A DNA stretch of 64,000 nucleotides, from NCBI GenBank assembly GCA_026119855.1, contig JAOWBW010000301.1:248001-312000 (forward strand), in the 5' to 3' direction. This document shows, one piece after another, positions 33,433-44,879 of the stretch. The translations under genes were made by a program, and so were the position numbers. The notes beneath the pieces are model-generated. The model saw only the letters and a list, made by a program, of their open reading frames with translations, was not told the origin of the DNA and did no database searches. Positions within the stretch are counted from its first letter, which is position 1, and each line of letters starts with the position of its first letter. The stretch comes from Campanula takesimana. Taxonomy: Eukaryota; Streptophyta; Magnoliopsida; Asterales; Campanulaceae.

Positions 33433-36400
33433 ATGGGCAAGGATAAACAAGCGGTGGAGAAATTCGATGGGTCTGACTATGGGTTTTGGAGGATGCAAAT
33501 AGAGGATCTCTTGTATAATAAGGATCTCTATATGCCTCTAAAAGGAGTCCAGCCGGAAAGCGAAAAACAGGAAGATTGGGATCTTATGGATCGGAAAGCC
33601 CTAGGGGTGGTTCGATCTACTTTGTCAAAGTGGATCGCGAAGACTACCAAGAAGGCGAAAACCACCAAGGAGCTATTGGATTATCTTACTGAGAGATTTG
33701 AAACTCCATCTGCTGCAAATAAGGTTGATTTGATACGCAAGATGGGTAATCTCAAGATGCAAGAGTGAGGATCCTTAGCCAAGCACATCGATGAGTTTAT
33801 GGATGTTATAGACTCATTGGCGGCGCTGGATATTACGTTTGGGGATGAGGTTCATGCTTGTCAATTGCTAGCATCCTTACCAGGAAGTTGGAGCGGAACG
33901 GTGACGGCGTTAAATGCTTCAGCGGGTAAGAATAAATTGAAGTATGATGATGTTAAGGACTTTCTTTTAGGCGAGGAAAATCGTATGAAGAAGTTGGGGA
34001 CACCATCTACTTCGGGATCGGCTTTAGCTACAACTAGCAGGGGAAAGCCGGGTACTAGCAACAAGGGGAGAACCGAATCAAAGGAAAACATAGAATGTGG
34101 TGAGTACAGGCCTAGGGAGAACAAGAATGTAGCAAGGGTTGCCAAGGGATCGGTTCAGTGCTACCATTGTAAGGAGTTAGGACACTACAAGAAGGATTGT
34201 CCCATGCGAGGGGATAAATCGGCGAATGTGGTAACTGGGGGTGAAGATGTACTGGTTCTAAGTGTTAGTAGTGCGCTAGAATCATGGGTGCTGGATTCGG
34301 GGGCATCATTCCACTCATGCGGGCATGCAAAGGAGATGGAAAATTATACTTCCGGTGATTTCGGAAAGGTCTATCTGGCGGATGGCGAGCCTTTGGAAAT
34401 CAAGGGGAAGGGGGATGTCAGAATAGGAGCATCGGACGGGAAGGTTTTACATCTACACGGGGTCAGACACATTTCGGGTTTGAAAAAGAACCTGTTATCA
34501 GTTGGGCAGCTTGATGAAGAAGGTTACAAGGTAACTTTTGGCTGCAGGAACTGGGTTATTACCAAGGAGGATTCAGAGATCGCTCGGGGTAATAAAGATG
34601 GGACATTGTATTTGGCGAATAACACCAAGGATAGTATCGCGGTGGCGTCAGCCAAGGGTGATACGGATTTGTGGCACTGTCGATTGGGTCACATGAGTGA
34701 GAAGGGGATGAAAGTACTTTGCTCAAAGGGATTACTACCGGGTTTGAAGACAGTCAACGTGGGGATCTGCGAAGATTGTGTGTTTGGCAAACAGGCGAGA
34801 AGCAACTTCTCGAGGACAGGTAGGGCTTTGAGGGAAGCAAAGTTGGAATTGGTTCACACAGATTTGTGGGGGCCGGCCCCGGTAACTTCTCTAGGTGGTG
34901 CGTCATACTACATGTCGTTTATTGATGATTCGACAAGGAAGGTCTGGGTTTATTTCTTGAAACACAAAGATAAGGCATTCGAGGTGTTTAAGAAATGGAA
35001 GGCCTTGGTGGAGAATCAGACGGGTCTTAAGCTCAAAAGCTTGAGGTCTGACAATGGTGGGGAGTATGAGCGCGGGGAGTTCAAGGAATATTGTGCAGCG
35101 AATGGCATTCGTATGGTGAAGACACCAAAGGGCACACCTCAACACAACGGGGTAGCAGAGGATGAACAGGACATTGAACGAGCGGGCTAGAAGTATGAGG
35201 TTGAAGTGTGGACTTCCGAAGACGTTCTGGGCATATGCAGTTGACACAGCGGCTTTCTTGATCAATAGGGGACCATCGGTACCATTGGGGAATGAAATTC
35301 CAGAGGAAGCATGGAGTGGCAAGCAGGTAAATTTGTCCTTTCTTCGCATATTTGGCTGCGTTTCATATGTTCATATTGATTCTGCTGATAGAACTAAATT
35401 AGATGCTAAATCTGTAAAGTGTACGTTTATTGGTTATGGTGGGGATGACTTCGGGTATAAGTTTTGGGATAACCAAAATCGTAAGGTTATAAGGTTATTC
35501 GTAGTCGGGATGTCATATTCAATGAACAGGTTTTGTACAAGGACAGAAAAGGGGCATCTGATGGGATTAGTTCGGAACCAGAGGTTGTTGAGGTAGATAT
35601 TCCAGACTCGGGTGGGAGCAGGACGGTTCATGATGACCATGATCAGGGGGTCACTGAAGATGAACCACGTGCTCCAGGACCGGACATTCTGCTGCGCAGA
35701 TCCAGCAGATTGCGTGGATCTCCTGATAGGTATTCTCCTTCGAATTACTATTTGTTGTTAACAGATAGTCGTGAACCGGAGTGTTATGCGGAGGCTGTTC
35801 GTAGTGCACTTGGTGATAAGTGGAAAGCTGCGATGGATGATGAGATGGACTCATTAAAAGCCAATGAAACTTGGGAGTTGATTAAACTACCTAAGGGGAA
35901 GAAGGCATTGCATAACAAGTGGGTTTACAGGATCAAGGAGGAGGCAAACGGCAGTAAACGTTACAAGGCAAGGTTGGTTGTAAAGGGGTTCCAACAAAAG
36001 TATGGTATTGACTACACCGAGGTCTTCACTCCTGTTATGAAGTTGACCACTATCAGAATGGTTCTGGGGATAGTAGTGGCAGATAACTTGTTGCTGGAAC
36101 AGATGGATATAAAGACGGCCTTTCTTCATGATGATTTGGAGGAAGAAATTTACATGGTACAACCTGAGGGATACTTGTCTAAGGGTAACGAGGAACTGGT
36201 TTGCAGATTGACTAAGAGCTTGTATGGCCTTAAACAAGCTCCTAGGCAGTGGTACAGAAAGTTTGATGGATTCATGCATGACATCGATTTTATCAGATGT
36301 GAGGCGGATCATTGTTGCTACTTCAAGAACACTGACAACGGGTACATAATCTTGCTATTATATGTGGATGACATGCTAATAGCGGGCTCTAGTAGTAGAG

Positions 36401-37326
36401 AGGTAAACAGATTGAAGGCACAGTTGTCAGAGCGGTTCGAGATGAAGGATTTGGGGGAGGCCAGAAAAATCTTGGGCATGCGGATTGACCGGGATAGGGA
36501 GTCGGGTAAGTTGGTTCTTTCACAAGCAGAGTACGTCGAGAAGGTCTTGGCAAGATTTTGCATGGAAGAGGCAAAGCCAACAGGTACACCGTTGGGTATG
36601 CACTTTAAGCTATCCGAAAAAGATTCACCTAAGGGCAAGGAGGAGCGTGACAAGATGGGTAAGACTCCATATGCTTCGGCGGTGGGGAGTCTAATGTATG
36701 CTATGGTGTGTACAAGGCCGGACATTGCACATGCGGTGGGAGTAGTCAGCTGGTTCATGGGCAATCCAGGGAAGCAACATTGGGAAACGGTTAAATGGAT
36801 CCTTCGTTACTTAAAGGGTACTGCTGGTAAGGCTCTATGTTTCTCAAGCAAGGATGTCATGTTAGCGGGTTATGTTGATGCGGATTTGGAATCAAGTGAT
36901 CTTTATAAGAGGAGAAGTACTACGGGTTATGTGTTTACATTGGGTGGTACGGCTATCTCCTGGGCTTCTAAATTGCAGAAGATCGTGGCTCAGTCTACTG
37001 CGGAAGCAGAATATGTGGCAGTGACAGAGGCAAGCAAAGAGATGGTATGGTTGCAGAACTTCTTGGGTGAACTTGGGAAGACGCGAAGTGGTAATGCTCT
37101 CTACAGTGACAGTCAGAGTGCAATCCATCTAGCAAGGAATCCAGCGTTTCATTCTAGGACGAAGCACATCGAGCTGAGGTTTCATTACATCAGACATCTC
37201 TTGGAGAGGAAGATCTTAAGGCTGGAGAAGATTCAAGGATCGGAGAACCCGGCTGACATGTTGACCAAGGTTGTAAACCTTGAAAAGTTGAAGCTATGCA
37301 TAGCTTCAATAGGGCTTGGAGAATAG
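33433..37326 (+). pseudogene. Copia gag-pol polyprotein (Tork-like), three lesions
   Basis: The polyprotein reads in frame from MGKDKQAVEKFDGSDY. Gag spans to about 34140, with a TGA at 33766-33768. A zinc knuckle CYHCKELGHYKKDC lies at 34160, the protease active site WVLDSGASFHSC at 34290, and the pre-integrase HCRLGHMSEKGM...CEDCVFGK at 34670-34790. The integrase core follows with DLWGPAP, FIDDSTRKVW and SDNGGEY (34860-35065). The frame shifts near 35158 and returns near 35490-35530 beside a short direct duplication. RT follows with WKAAMDDEM, QMDIKTAFLHDD and LLYVDDMLIA. RNase H has STAEAEYVA, DSQSAIHLARNP and NPADMLTKVV. RNase H shows VDADLESSD where relatives mostly have DADWAGD. Confidence 0.93.
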
Positions 37327-37433
37327 GAGAGGAGGAAGGCACTACCATGATCGAGGTGAGCACTATGGCACTAAGGATGAGTTGGAGACGGATACGGGGC
37401 TTGAATACACGGATTGATCTCTAGGCGGGAGAT

Positions 37434-37948
37434 TGTTGGAATAGAGATCGCAAGGAAACAAAGAGAAGAAAATCTGCCAGGAGACCAGGCGGGCGCTCGG
37501 GTACAACCAGGCGGGCGCTCGGTTTTGATCCGAAGGAATTGGGTTTTGGCGAGAGGTAAGCGGGCGCTCGGTACCCACCGAGCGGGCGCTCGGTACCCAC
37601 CGAGCGGGCGCTCGGTACCCACCGAGCGGGCGCTTGGTACCGGGACGGGAATTCGCAGAAGTGCAGTATTTTCGGGTTTTCTCTTATGTTTAGGTTTAGG
37701 TCTTTATTCTAGGTTGTGTATATAAGCAATGTTCCGCCCCCATACTCATTGTAACTCAGATTTAACATATTATAGTGCAAGATCCTGGCTTGGTAGTGCC
37801 CCCAGACGTAGTCAAACATATTGACGAACTGGTAAACAATTTCTTGTGTTCCTTTGTCTTTTGCTTTGTCTCTTTATTTCTTGTGCTTGTTTGTGGTGCG
37901 GTGATTCTTGCAATTTGCTTGGTTGTTGGGAGGGCTTATTCCACAACA
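37434..37948 (+). mobile_element. 3' LTR of the Tork-like copia with expanded 22-bp repeat
   Basis: 515 bp, same ends as the 5' LTR. The unit GAGCGGGCGCTCGGTACCCACC is present in three to four copies (37557-37640), against one to two in the 5' LTR. Since both LTRs are copied from one template at insertion, the difference arose afterwards or during reverse transcription. Confidence 0.92.
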
Positions 37949-38539
37949 ATAGGAGTCTTTGGAGGAATAGGAAATTAATTCCTTTAGGAATTAAATTTCC
38001 TAATGATTTAGTTTCCTAATTACTTTAATACTCCTTCCGTCTCTGGGATTCTGGGTAATTTGGTTTTGATCGTGATTAGATTTTGTATCCCTATAAATAT
38101 ATTGTGACAACCACCATAATATTGGGGCACATACTTTGTGTAGGAGAAAGTTAGGATATCAAGAGAGAGCCACAAAATAGTGTCAAGGAGGGGGCCGGGG
38201 GCCTAGGAGGGCCATGGGGGGCGATCCTACAACCCGGCCATGACTGTGTTGTTTGGGTGTTCTTGGTGAGGTGAGATAATATGTATGAGAGATTGTTCAT
38301 GGAGAGTAGCCATGCTAGATCTGTGTGAGTGCATGTGCTAAGTTGTAATAATCTTTACATATTATAGTGATATCCTGGCTTGGTGCCCTCAGATGTAGCC
38401 ATGTGTTGGTGAACTGGGTTATCAAATTCATGGTGTTTATATTCTTTCATATTATTATTCATGTGTTGAATTGCTTTCTCCATATTGATGACTGCTAGTA
38501 TGGGCTAGTGGATGTGGAGATCCCCCCAAATTCCCTACA

Positions 38540-39326
38540 TGATTGACATCCATAGTTGCACATGCATACGTACATACTGTCAATCTGATGCTTGTTTCTC
38601 AATGCATTAGCAATTTTTTTTTTTTTTTTAAATAATCTGCTCCCCTCCTTCTCCAGAAGGTAATTTTGTTTTTCAACTTATAGTCAGACTTGTCATATTT
38701 CAGTACTTCACATGCAGTTCTCTGGTTATGTTTGTGAACCTCTCGTTAATATGGTTTGCAAGAAAACAAAAAAGATTATCGAATGTTGAACATTTTTAAC
38801 ATGTTAATTTGACTGTATCTTCATTCCCTGTTGCTTTGGGATGGAAGAAGGCTACCTTTGCTGTGTAAGTAAATGCAAAGTACTACCTCTGTCCCGGAAT
38901 AAATGTCCCCGTATTTTGCTCAAAGTTTCATTAAGATAATTACATTAGCCTAAAATTATTGCTCAAAGTTCCTTCGTACTAGCATACAAAAAACAGCGGT
39001 GACATTTATTCCGGGACAGAGGGAGTAGTAAGCTTACTGACAACATTTCATTTAGAATTGTATTGTCATTATTTGATATTTGACACTACAGTTGAAAATA
39101 TACTTTTATCAGAGTAGTATAAAAAAGGAAGATGAGAGAACTTTCTGTATTAGCTTCTACTTTTTGTGGCTATCCCAGAAATAAGTTTCACGTATATCTG
39201 GAAGCCCAGACCAGAAGAATGGACTGCACCTAACTGACTAGAACAAGGTAATATTTGCAGGTCAGATTCAAATCCTGCAAAATCAACACGGTAAGTAAGT
39301 TTGTAGCCAATAGTATCAAAATATTG
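38540..39326. other. Intergenic between retroelement and EG45-like gene
   Basis: Apart from a MITE (38881-39030) no feature is certain. A T-rich run of 21 lies at 38609. A 30-bp piece between TTTGCAG and GTAAGT at about 39262-39291 could be a small plus-strand exon, or part of the 3' region of the minus-strand gene that ends at 39327. Confidence 0.45.
38881..39030. mobile_element. Short Stowaway-type MITE
   Basis: About 150 bp with inverted ends CTACCTCTGTCCCGGAATAA and TTATTCCGGGACAGAGGGAG, flanked by TA. It is smaller than the MITE at 30311 and shares only the conserved ends. Confidence 0.87.
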
Positions 39327-39973
39327 TTATACAAACCATAATATTAAGTAGTGGTAGCAGTTGTGAAAGGAGGAAGAAAAGTACTGGATGTATTCGACAT
39401 TGAGTTTGCCATTACTGGAATGTGAAATGGCTCCAAAAGCATCTTTAGACATTACAATGGTAGAAGGACATGGCCTTTCTGAGCAGAAATCCACCACTTT
39501 CACGTCAACAGTATCACCCTTGCATGGCTTATTGTTTCCGCTTAGGCACTTCAACCTGTAACGCCTTCCACATGCTGCTCCATTGTCCCAAAGTCCTTCA
39601 CTCACTTGCACAAATAAATTGCCCGGTGGAAACTGGTCTTGCCTGTTTCCATGACACTTGGTAGCTGCAAAAAATAAAAATAAAAAATAAAATCAATAGT
39701 TGGTTTGGAAGACTACAGCGAAGGTCAATAATACACCACAAGAGCATAAAGACAAAATTTTAATGCCAAAAAATATCAGTAAAATTGCTCGACTTTTTAT
39801 AGAAGATTTGTGGAGGAAACATCTTTTACTTTGATCTCTCTGGGTCGTGTGGGATATAGGGACTTACGTGTGTATGGGGGACTATATGGAGTGGCTGTGC
39901 CTATGTCTCCAGTGACTAAACTTGCTTCTTTGCACAATAAGCCTAATAGAACTATCATTACCAGGAAACCCAT
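39327..39973 (-). CDS. EG45-like / plant natriuretic peptide-type secreted protein
   Basis: Two exons: 39868-39973 (106 bp) and 39327-39664 (338 bp), 147 residues. Donor GTAAGT and acceptor TTTTGCAG are canonical and the phase fits. Residues 1-20 (MGFLVMIVLLGLLCKEASL) are a signal peptide. The mature part begins GDIGTATPYSPPY and continues TKCHGN, GLWDNGAACGRRYRLKC, TVDVKVVDFC and STIVMSKDAFGAI, the double-psi beta-barrel of the expansin-like EG45/PNP family. Members are extracellular and regulate water and ion balance and stress responses. Six or more Cys fit disulphides of a secreted protein. The C-terminus after NVEYIQ has ~20 extra residues (YFSSSFHNCYHYLILWFV) compared with usual members; an alternative 3' exon is possible. 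A TATA box is near 40047. Confidence 0.88.
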
Positions 39974-40042
39974 GACTTTAGAACGGTGAAAACTCTGTGT
40001 TTGTGTATGTTTTTTCGGATGATGTAAGTGCTATGAGATGTC

Positions 40043-40052
40043 ATATATATAG
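40043..40052 (-). promoter_or_regulatory. TATA box of the EG45-like gene
   Basis: Minus-strand CTATATATATGAC lies about 70 bp upstream of the ATG at 39973, a normal distance for a short 5' leader. No other control element could be assigned. Confidence 0.6.
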
Positions 40053-41528
40053 TTGGTGCCAGTGACAAAACCTCTTTGTGGTTTGAGCCTGATCTTGATG
40101 CATACAAGAATTTGATTCATGAGTGCAGAGATTGACTATTATATGTTGATCTCTTCAGTTAACTTTAGGATCTTATTAGGTTGACCACAAAAAAGAGGAA
40201 GTACTAAATTTGGGTAACAACTCTATCTATGAACCAAATTCAACGTTCCATTTCGTCTAATGGAGAATGAGATGCCATCATCATCCCATGTCAAACGTGC
40301 GTTTTTTGGCGCTTTTTTGTGAAAGAGTTGTATAACTACTTAGTTAAACTAGTGTCAATGCCGCCCATTAGAGATGGATCCACAAATTAATGATTGGCAC
40401 ATCCTTCCGCCTGCCTTTTCCTGATCTACTTTATAGCGCAATAAGCATGTTGTTAATTAGTCGACTATTTAATGAAGTGATACTTATGCTGCATATTTGA
40501 CATAGTGGACCTGTCATAATATGATTATTGATAAGATAATTCTCAACCCACTATTTAGGATAATGTAATGGCATTTGTTTCACATTGAAAATATTGCAAG
40601 AGATAATGATTTTTTTTTTGTTCCTGTTTGATGTCTGACAACTTCTGGGTCTCAGTGGAGTGTGGAGTAGCACTATTTCATAATTTATGGCCAGCTGACA
40701 TGTGATGCATTAGGAAATGACATACTTGGTGTGAATATTTTTTATTTTTTTTTAAACCTCATCTGGCTCTGAAAGGTGGATACTTGTATCTCAAGTGTAG
40801 AAATCTAATATTTTGGCCTCATTAAGGGTCAAAAATGGAGGTAAATCCAGAACCTAGAAGCTCCTCTGTTTGTGGGAAATATTATGCGTGTTTCGTTAGA
40901 TTGGCTAGAAAACGAAAATTATGAGGTTGTCAAACTTGTCCAAGGGAATTAGGAGGTAACTGTGTTGGCAGGGTCACTAATAGCCCCGTGGGACGGGGAC
41001 TACTATTTTGACATTTCAGAACATAACCAAGAATCTCTATAGGAGGGTGCGTCTGTTTGCTCGTAGATACTGAATCTGTCGTTAGCTTCTTGGTTAGTTC
41101 TTGGAGAGCAAATACTTTTGTTACGGAAATAATAGTCACTTTGGAAACAAACTAAGGTTGTCAGTACTTGTGTCAGTAGAGATTGTTCTTGACAAGGGTA
41201 ATCTGGGAATTCAGTTTTTGAACCTGCATGTCCATCCATGCTTCATATAGAATCATCAACTCTTTCAAATAAAAATTTAGGGAACTTTACTATGGAGATG
41301 CCTGTTTGGTCTGGAGTGTACAAAGGTCAAAGTCCAAGCCAAGAAGATATTCAAGGACATCATTGAGATGCAATCAGATAATGTGAGAAAATCAGAAAAC
41401 ATAGTTAACAAAATCAAGCCATTTACAGATAGATACATTACACATACGTTAGATAGATACAAACACCGATTTTAACACTAACAGACATGGAAACATCAAA
41501 CGTGCAGGTTCTATAAACATTGATCGAG
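40053..41528. other. Intergenic, about 1.5 kb
   Basis: Promoter side of the EG45-like gene and 3' side of the ankyrin gene. No transposon ends, RNA gene or conserved coding were seen. Small minus-strand frames at 40930-41462 look random. The last ~150 bp are probably the 3' untranslated region of the gene ending at 41529. Confidence 0.5.
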
Positions 41529-43275
41529 TCAAACACTGACGGGATTCTCAATCTTTCCTCTTGCTGATCTCCCCGCCCTACTTTTAGCAATCGTTCCCTT
41601 TATCCCGCGCACAATGAAGTAAACAGTGGAAACCAGTGCAAACAACGCGCACACCAGAATCGAAAGCAAGCACAAGTAAATTGTTCCTGAATTTATATAC
41701 CCATCCGGAGACATGGATGAAATCGAGCGTATATACGTGAAGATGATGAACACGAAAGAGGTGAGCATTCCTTGCATTAGCAGCCACATAATAAATCTGT
41801 TTCTGAGATTGAATCCGCTTACCAGTATCAGTATAGTGAACAAAGATACAATCAGAGGGATTGTGTTATAAGTCAAGAACTGGCTGAATTGATCCATGTC
41901 GACTTTGCTAGTACTGCATTTCCAGCTGAATGGCCGTTGTTGGAATCAAAATACGTGCCTCCTGGTGGGTGTAATCCCGTGTAGAATGTCATTGCAGCTA
42001 TTATAGTTTCTGCAATCACTAGATTAGTTCGTTCTCGTTCTAGCCAATTTGGGGTTTCGTTCTTGAAGAACTTATTGCAAACACTTGGTATGCATCCCTT
42101 TGGTTTTTGCTCCAACGGTTTTGTTCTGAGGCTCGGATTTTGGATGGTCGATGGTGGGGATTTTGTGAGGGGTTTGAGGTCTTTGGCTTTCTTGATTCCG
42201 GCTTCGATAAGAATCTCTCGTGTTTCGAGTGGTTTGAAATCTCTCGGGGAGTGGTCTACGACATCCAGGGCTGTGAATCCATGAATATTCACTGCATTTC
42301 CATTTGCTTTAATGCTTGATTTCGTTAGCAGGAACTTCAAAGTCTGCACATCAAATGGTTCGTGGTCAGTGTCGTTAAAAATTGAAAACAAAAAACTATC
42401 GTTAAATAGGACTTTTCAAAGGTGACTCCTTTTTGGGGACAGAGGTAGTAAAAAAACGCTTGTATGACTTGCTGTGGATTTTGGGACTGTGCAGTCGGAC
42501 TGGTTTTCTACTGATCTGGGGTGTGTGCATGTGAGAACGTATATGATTTATATCCTACAGTAAGGTTTGAAATCCGACTTGGATCTACTACGCAGCAAAA
42601 TGGCAAGAATTTCGTACACGGTAGTGTTGCTTAAACAAAATTCTGGTTTTTTGTGTATGCAAGTTGGAGACAGAAATTTTATACCTCTCTCTGTTTGTGT
42701 ATTGCAGAAAGATGCAACAGAGTATTGCCATCACCATCCACAATCTTAGCAACATCTTCATCATCCCAATACTCCATCACCAATTTTAGAGCCTCGAAAC
42801 GATTATGCGTAACACAAAGGTGCAAAACATTCTCCTCCGTCCCATGGTCAACTCCCTCCCGAGCAATCTCGGGCCTCGCCTGAATAAGTAGCTTAATGAC
42901 ATCCAAATGCTCATTCATGGCAGCCAAGTGGATAGGAGTCCTCCCATCTTCATCTTTGGAATTGCATAAACTCGAACCGCCTTGTACACGTAACAACTCC
43001 TCCACTACCCTCAGGTGGCCTCTGGCGGAGGCCAGGTGGAGAGGTGAGCGGCGGAGGGAGTCGAGAGAGAAGGCGAGTTTGGGTTTGTGATTGAGAAGGA
43101 AGATGGTGAAGTCGAGGTGGCCCCGCAAGGCGGCGATGTGTAATGGAGTTTGATTGAAGGAAGAGAGGGAGATTCTGTCTAGAATGAGTTGGTCTTGTTG
43201 GATTAATTCATTGAGGGCTTGTACATTTCCTGTTAAGGATGCCTCATACAGCTTTTTCTCCATTGATGAATTCAT
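41529..43275 (-). CDS. BDA1-like ankyrin-repeat PGG membrane protein, one frameshift
   Basis: Exon 1 is 42685-43275 (start MNSSMEKKLYEASLTG; Met5 also possible). Exon 2 runs from 42343 to 41529. Donor GTATAA and acceptor GTGCAG join in phase 0. Six to seven ankyrin repeats (TPLHIAALRGHLDF, SPLHLASARGHLRVV, TPIHLAAMNEHLDVI, NTLLHLSAIHKQ, FTALDVVDHSP) precede the PGG domain of four membrane helices (TNLVIAETIIAAMTF, IPLIVSLFTILILV, MWLLMQGMLTSFVFIIF, LCLLSILVCALFALV). The family (ACD6, ITN1, BDA1) acts in plant immunity and stress signalling at membranes. Between PPGGTYFD and the second helix (about 41885-41940) the frame shifts by one base, which would remove helices 2-4. It is either a pseudogene, a null allele or a sequence error. 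No intron there fits. Confidence 0.85.
42344..42684 (-). other. Intron of the first ankyrin-PGG gene
   Basis: 341 bp between GTATAAAATTT and GATGTGCAG. It contains a MITE-like end (TTTTTGGGGACAGAGGTAGTA, about 42430) without a partner, so probably a decayed Stowaway remnant. Confidence 0.7.
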
Positions 43276-43696
43276 ATTTTCTTTTGTTGGTGTAATACAG
43301 AAGCTGGAAATTTTTTGTTTGCATAAATAGATGAGAGAAAGATTGGACTTGGTGGGTGGTGGTTTCCTAGCCACTTCTATGTTTTTGTTGGCAAAAATGT
43401 GTAAACTTTGACCAACATTTTATGCTAAATTGTTAATCTCTATAAAAAAATTTAAAAAAATTACCAAATTAGTAATAGAAACATTATCAATAACTATTTT
43501 TAAGTTTTTTTATGGAGATAAATTATTTAGAATAAAATGTTAGTCAAAGTTCAAGTAGGTTTAACGAAAAGTGCTCATTAATGTGGGATAGAGGGAGTGT
43601 CCTATTTTGATAACTTATGTTTAAAACTCGTCACACTTAGGCACACATAACCAATTGATGTTAAAATACTAACAAAAATTTCTAGTGGACGTTAAA
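43276..43696. other. Upstream region of the first ankyrin-PGG gene
   Basis: AT-rich promoter-side DNA. A possible one-sided MITE end GGGATAGAGGGAGTG is at 43585. No other feature was recognised. Confidence 0.45.
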
Positions 43697-43875
43697 TTCC
43701 ACTCTCTCCGTCCTAAAATGATCTTCTCATTTGCCTTTTTTTCATTGTCCCAAAAAGTTATTTACATTTCTATATTTTAGGCTTAAACAAAGCATGGCTA
43801 GTGAAGCAATTGTTCATATCCTTAAAAAGTTTGAATAGTCAAACGCGAATATCATTTTAGGACGGAGGGAGAGGG
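43697..43875. mobile_element. Stowaway-type MITE
   Basis: Inverted ends CTCTCTCCGTCCTAAAATGAT and ATCATTTTAGGACGGAGGGAG enclose about 180 bp about 0.4 kb upstream of the first ankyrin gene. The right flank has GGAGTAGTA. Confidence 0.85.
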
Positions 43876-44264
43876 ATGGAGTAGTATTTGATATTCTGTT
43901 TTTTTTTTTTTTGAAGCGATTCTGTTTAACTATTAAAACACTAATGATGAAAGTTGGACGGAATTTGACCCATTCTATTCTGTGATAGGTTTTGGGATAA
44001 ACGCGTTTTGGCCAATCTTGTTTATAAATAAGGGAATTTTCCTCAAGGGCCCTCCCAACACAAATGTTATTCCATTTTAAGGAGAGGCTATTTCCATATC
44101 CCAAATAAGGAGTTCTTATAAGATGCTAATTCCAAATACACCCCTCACATCCATTGACCAGTCAAAAAAACAAAAAACCTAAATACCTAAACTACCCCCG
44201 CCCCCCAAATAAAACCCTAACCTCCCTCTCTACCCTCCCATTTTTTTTCCAGACCCTCTCACTC

Positions 44265-44405
44265 TAAAAGGACACTCTCTCTCTCTCCAGCTCCCTCTTG
44301 TTCTCCGACGGCGACGGCGATGTCAACGGCACCGGCGATTTCAGCACTCGCTCTCTGTCTCCCTCTCTCTCTTTCTCGCTCACTCTCTCTCTCTATATAT
44401 CTCGA
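44265..44405. repeat. CT-rich tract
   Basis: Repeated CTCTCTCT runs at 44274-44290 and 44345-44400, interleaved with GCGACGGCGATG. It precedes the RS-repeat frame and resembles a pyrimidine-rich plant 5' leader. Confidence 0.7.
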
Positions 44406-44872
44406 TGTTAACACAATTTCCGGCCAACTCCCCGGCGATTCACTATCTCCCTCCCTTTCAGCTCTCTCTCTCCTCCCACAATTTCGATGGAGGCCATGAA
44501 CGTCGGCGTGACCTTCTACCTTTATTTTTTCTCCGGCCTAGAGCTACAAAGCCGGTGACAAGATCTATAACGCCGGCGAGTAGATCTACAACGCCGGCGA
44601 GTAGATCTACTTCTCCGGCGAGCAGATCTATAGCTCCGGCGATCAGATCTACAGCTCCGACAGTAGCTCTCCGTTTAACTCCATCGTTGCTGGCGCTTGT
44701 GCCAATTTCTATATTATTAATCTTTTGTACTTGGTTAAATGATATTGCACATAGCTTTGAATCACAGTGGACACTTTTGCAATTTGAATGGTATTTGGTT
44801 TCACTGGTTTGTGATATATTTTTTTCTCAAATTTATGATGCAACCCTAGATATTTTGACAGTAATTTTATGA
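44405..44872 (+). CDS. Hypothetical 155-codon frame with RSxxPAS repeats
   Basis: The frame opens MLTQFPANSPAIHYLPPF and contains five seven-residue repeats of the type RSTTPAS (44562-44664), followed by a hydrophobic stretch (LTPSLLALVPISILLIFC) and an uncharged tail. No family is recognised. The repeats come from a 21-bp DNA unit (AGATCTACAACGCCGGCGAGT), so the frame may be a by-product of a tandem repeat. It sits between a CT-rich leader-like stretch and the ~113-bp satellite. Membrane anchoring of the C-terminal half is possible, if it is expressed at all. Confidence 0.25.
   Translation: MLTQFPANSPAIHYLPPFQLSLSSHNFDGGHERRRDLLPLFFLRPRATKPVTRSITPASRSTTPASRSTSPASRSIAPAIRSTAPTVALRLTPSLLALVPISILLIFCTWLNDIAHSFESQWTLLQFEWYLVSLVCDIFFSQIYDATLDILTVIL
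44562..44664. repeat. 21-bp tandem repeat, five copies
   Basis: Unit AGATCTACAACGCCGGCGAGT with variation in the middle bases (TATAACG, TACTTCT, TATAGCT). The period is a multiple of three, and the unit is CpG-rich in an AT-rich neighbourhood. Confidence 0.85.
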
Positions 44873-44879
44873 AAAATTA

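Larger units (their letters stand above)
32909..37948 (+). mobile_element. Ty1/copia element, Tork-like, 5040 bp
   Basis: A structurally complete element: LTRs 32909-33380 and 37434-37948, primer site, gag-pol, purine tract AGGCGGGAGAT, and perfect target duplication ATAGG. The coding region has one in-frame stop and two frame changes, so it is inactive as read. The Gag start and overall layout resemble Tnt1/Tork elements. The two LTRs are near-identical apart from a 44-bp difference in copy number of a 22-bp repeat. Confidence 0.93.
31340..38539 (+). mobile_element. Non-autonomous LTR element with a nested copia in its right LTR
   Basis: Two direct LTR copies start TGTTGGGATTGGAGTCAAAAC at 31340 and 32639. 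The right one is interrupted by the Tork-type element (32909-37948) and resumes to about CCCTACA at 38539. A purine tract AGGTGAGAGAT precedes 32639. The internal part is only ~0.7 kb and has no gag or pol. The left LTR lacks its last ~270 bp and the primer site, so the internal region is truncated on that side. The outer target duplication was not confirmed (ATTAG on the left, TGATT on the right). Confidence 0.72.
32639..38539 (+). mobile_element. Right LTR of the non-autonomous element, split by a copia insertion
   Basis: LTR sequence occupies 32639-32908 and 37949-38539, about 860 bp without the insertion. Target bases ATAGG are duplicated at 32904-32908 and 37949-37953. The end region ATATCCTGGCTTGGTGCCC resembles the end of the inserted element's own LTR (GATCCTGGCTTGGTAGTGCC), so the two families are distantly related. 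Confidence 0.75.

Noticed and set aside
34903..36764. Long minus-strand frames of 141-148 codons inside the copia pol
   Set aside because: Antisense shadows of conserved integrase/RT coding; no family.
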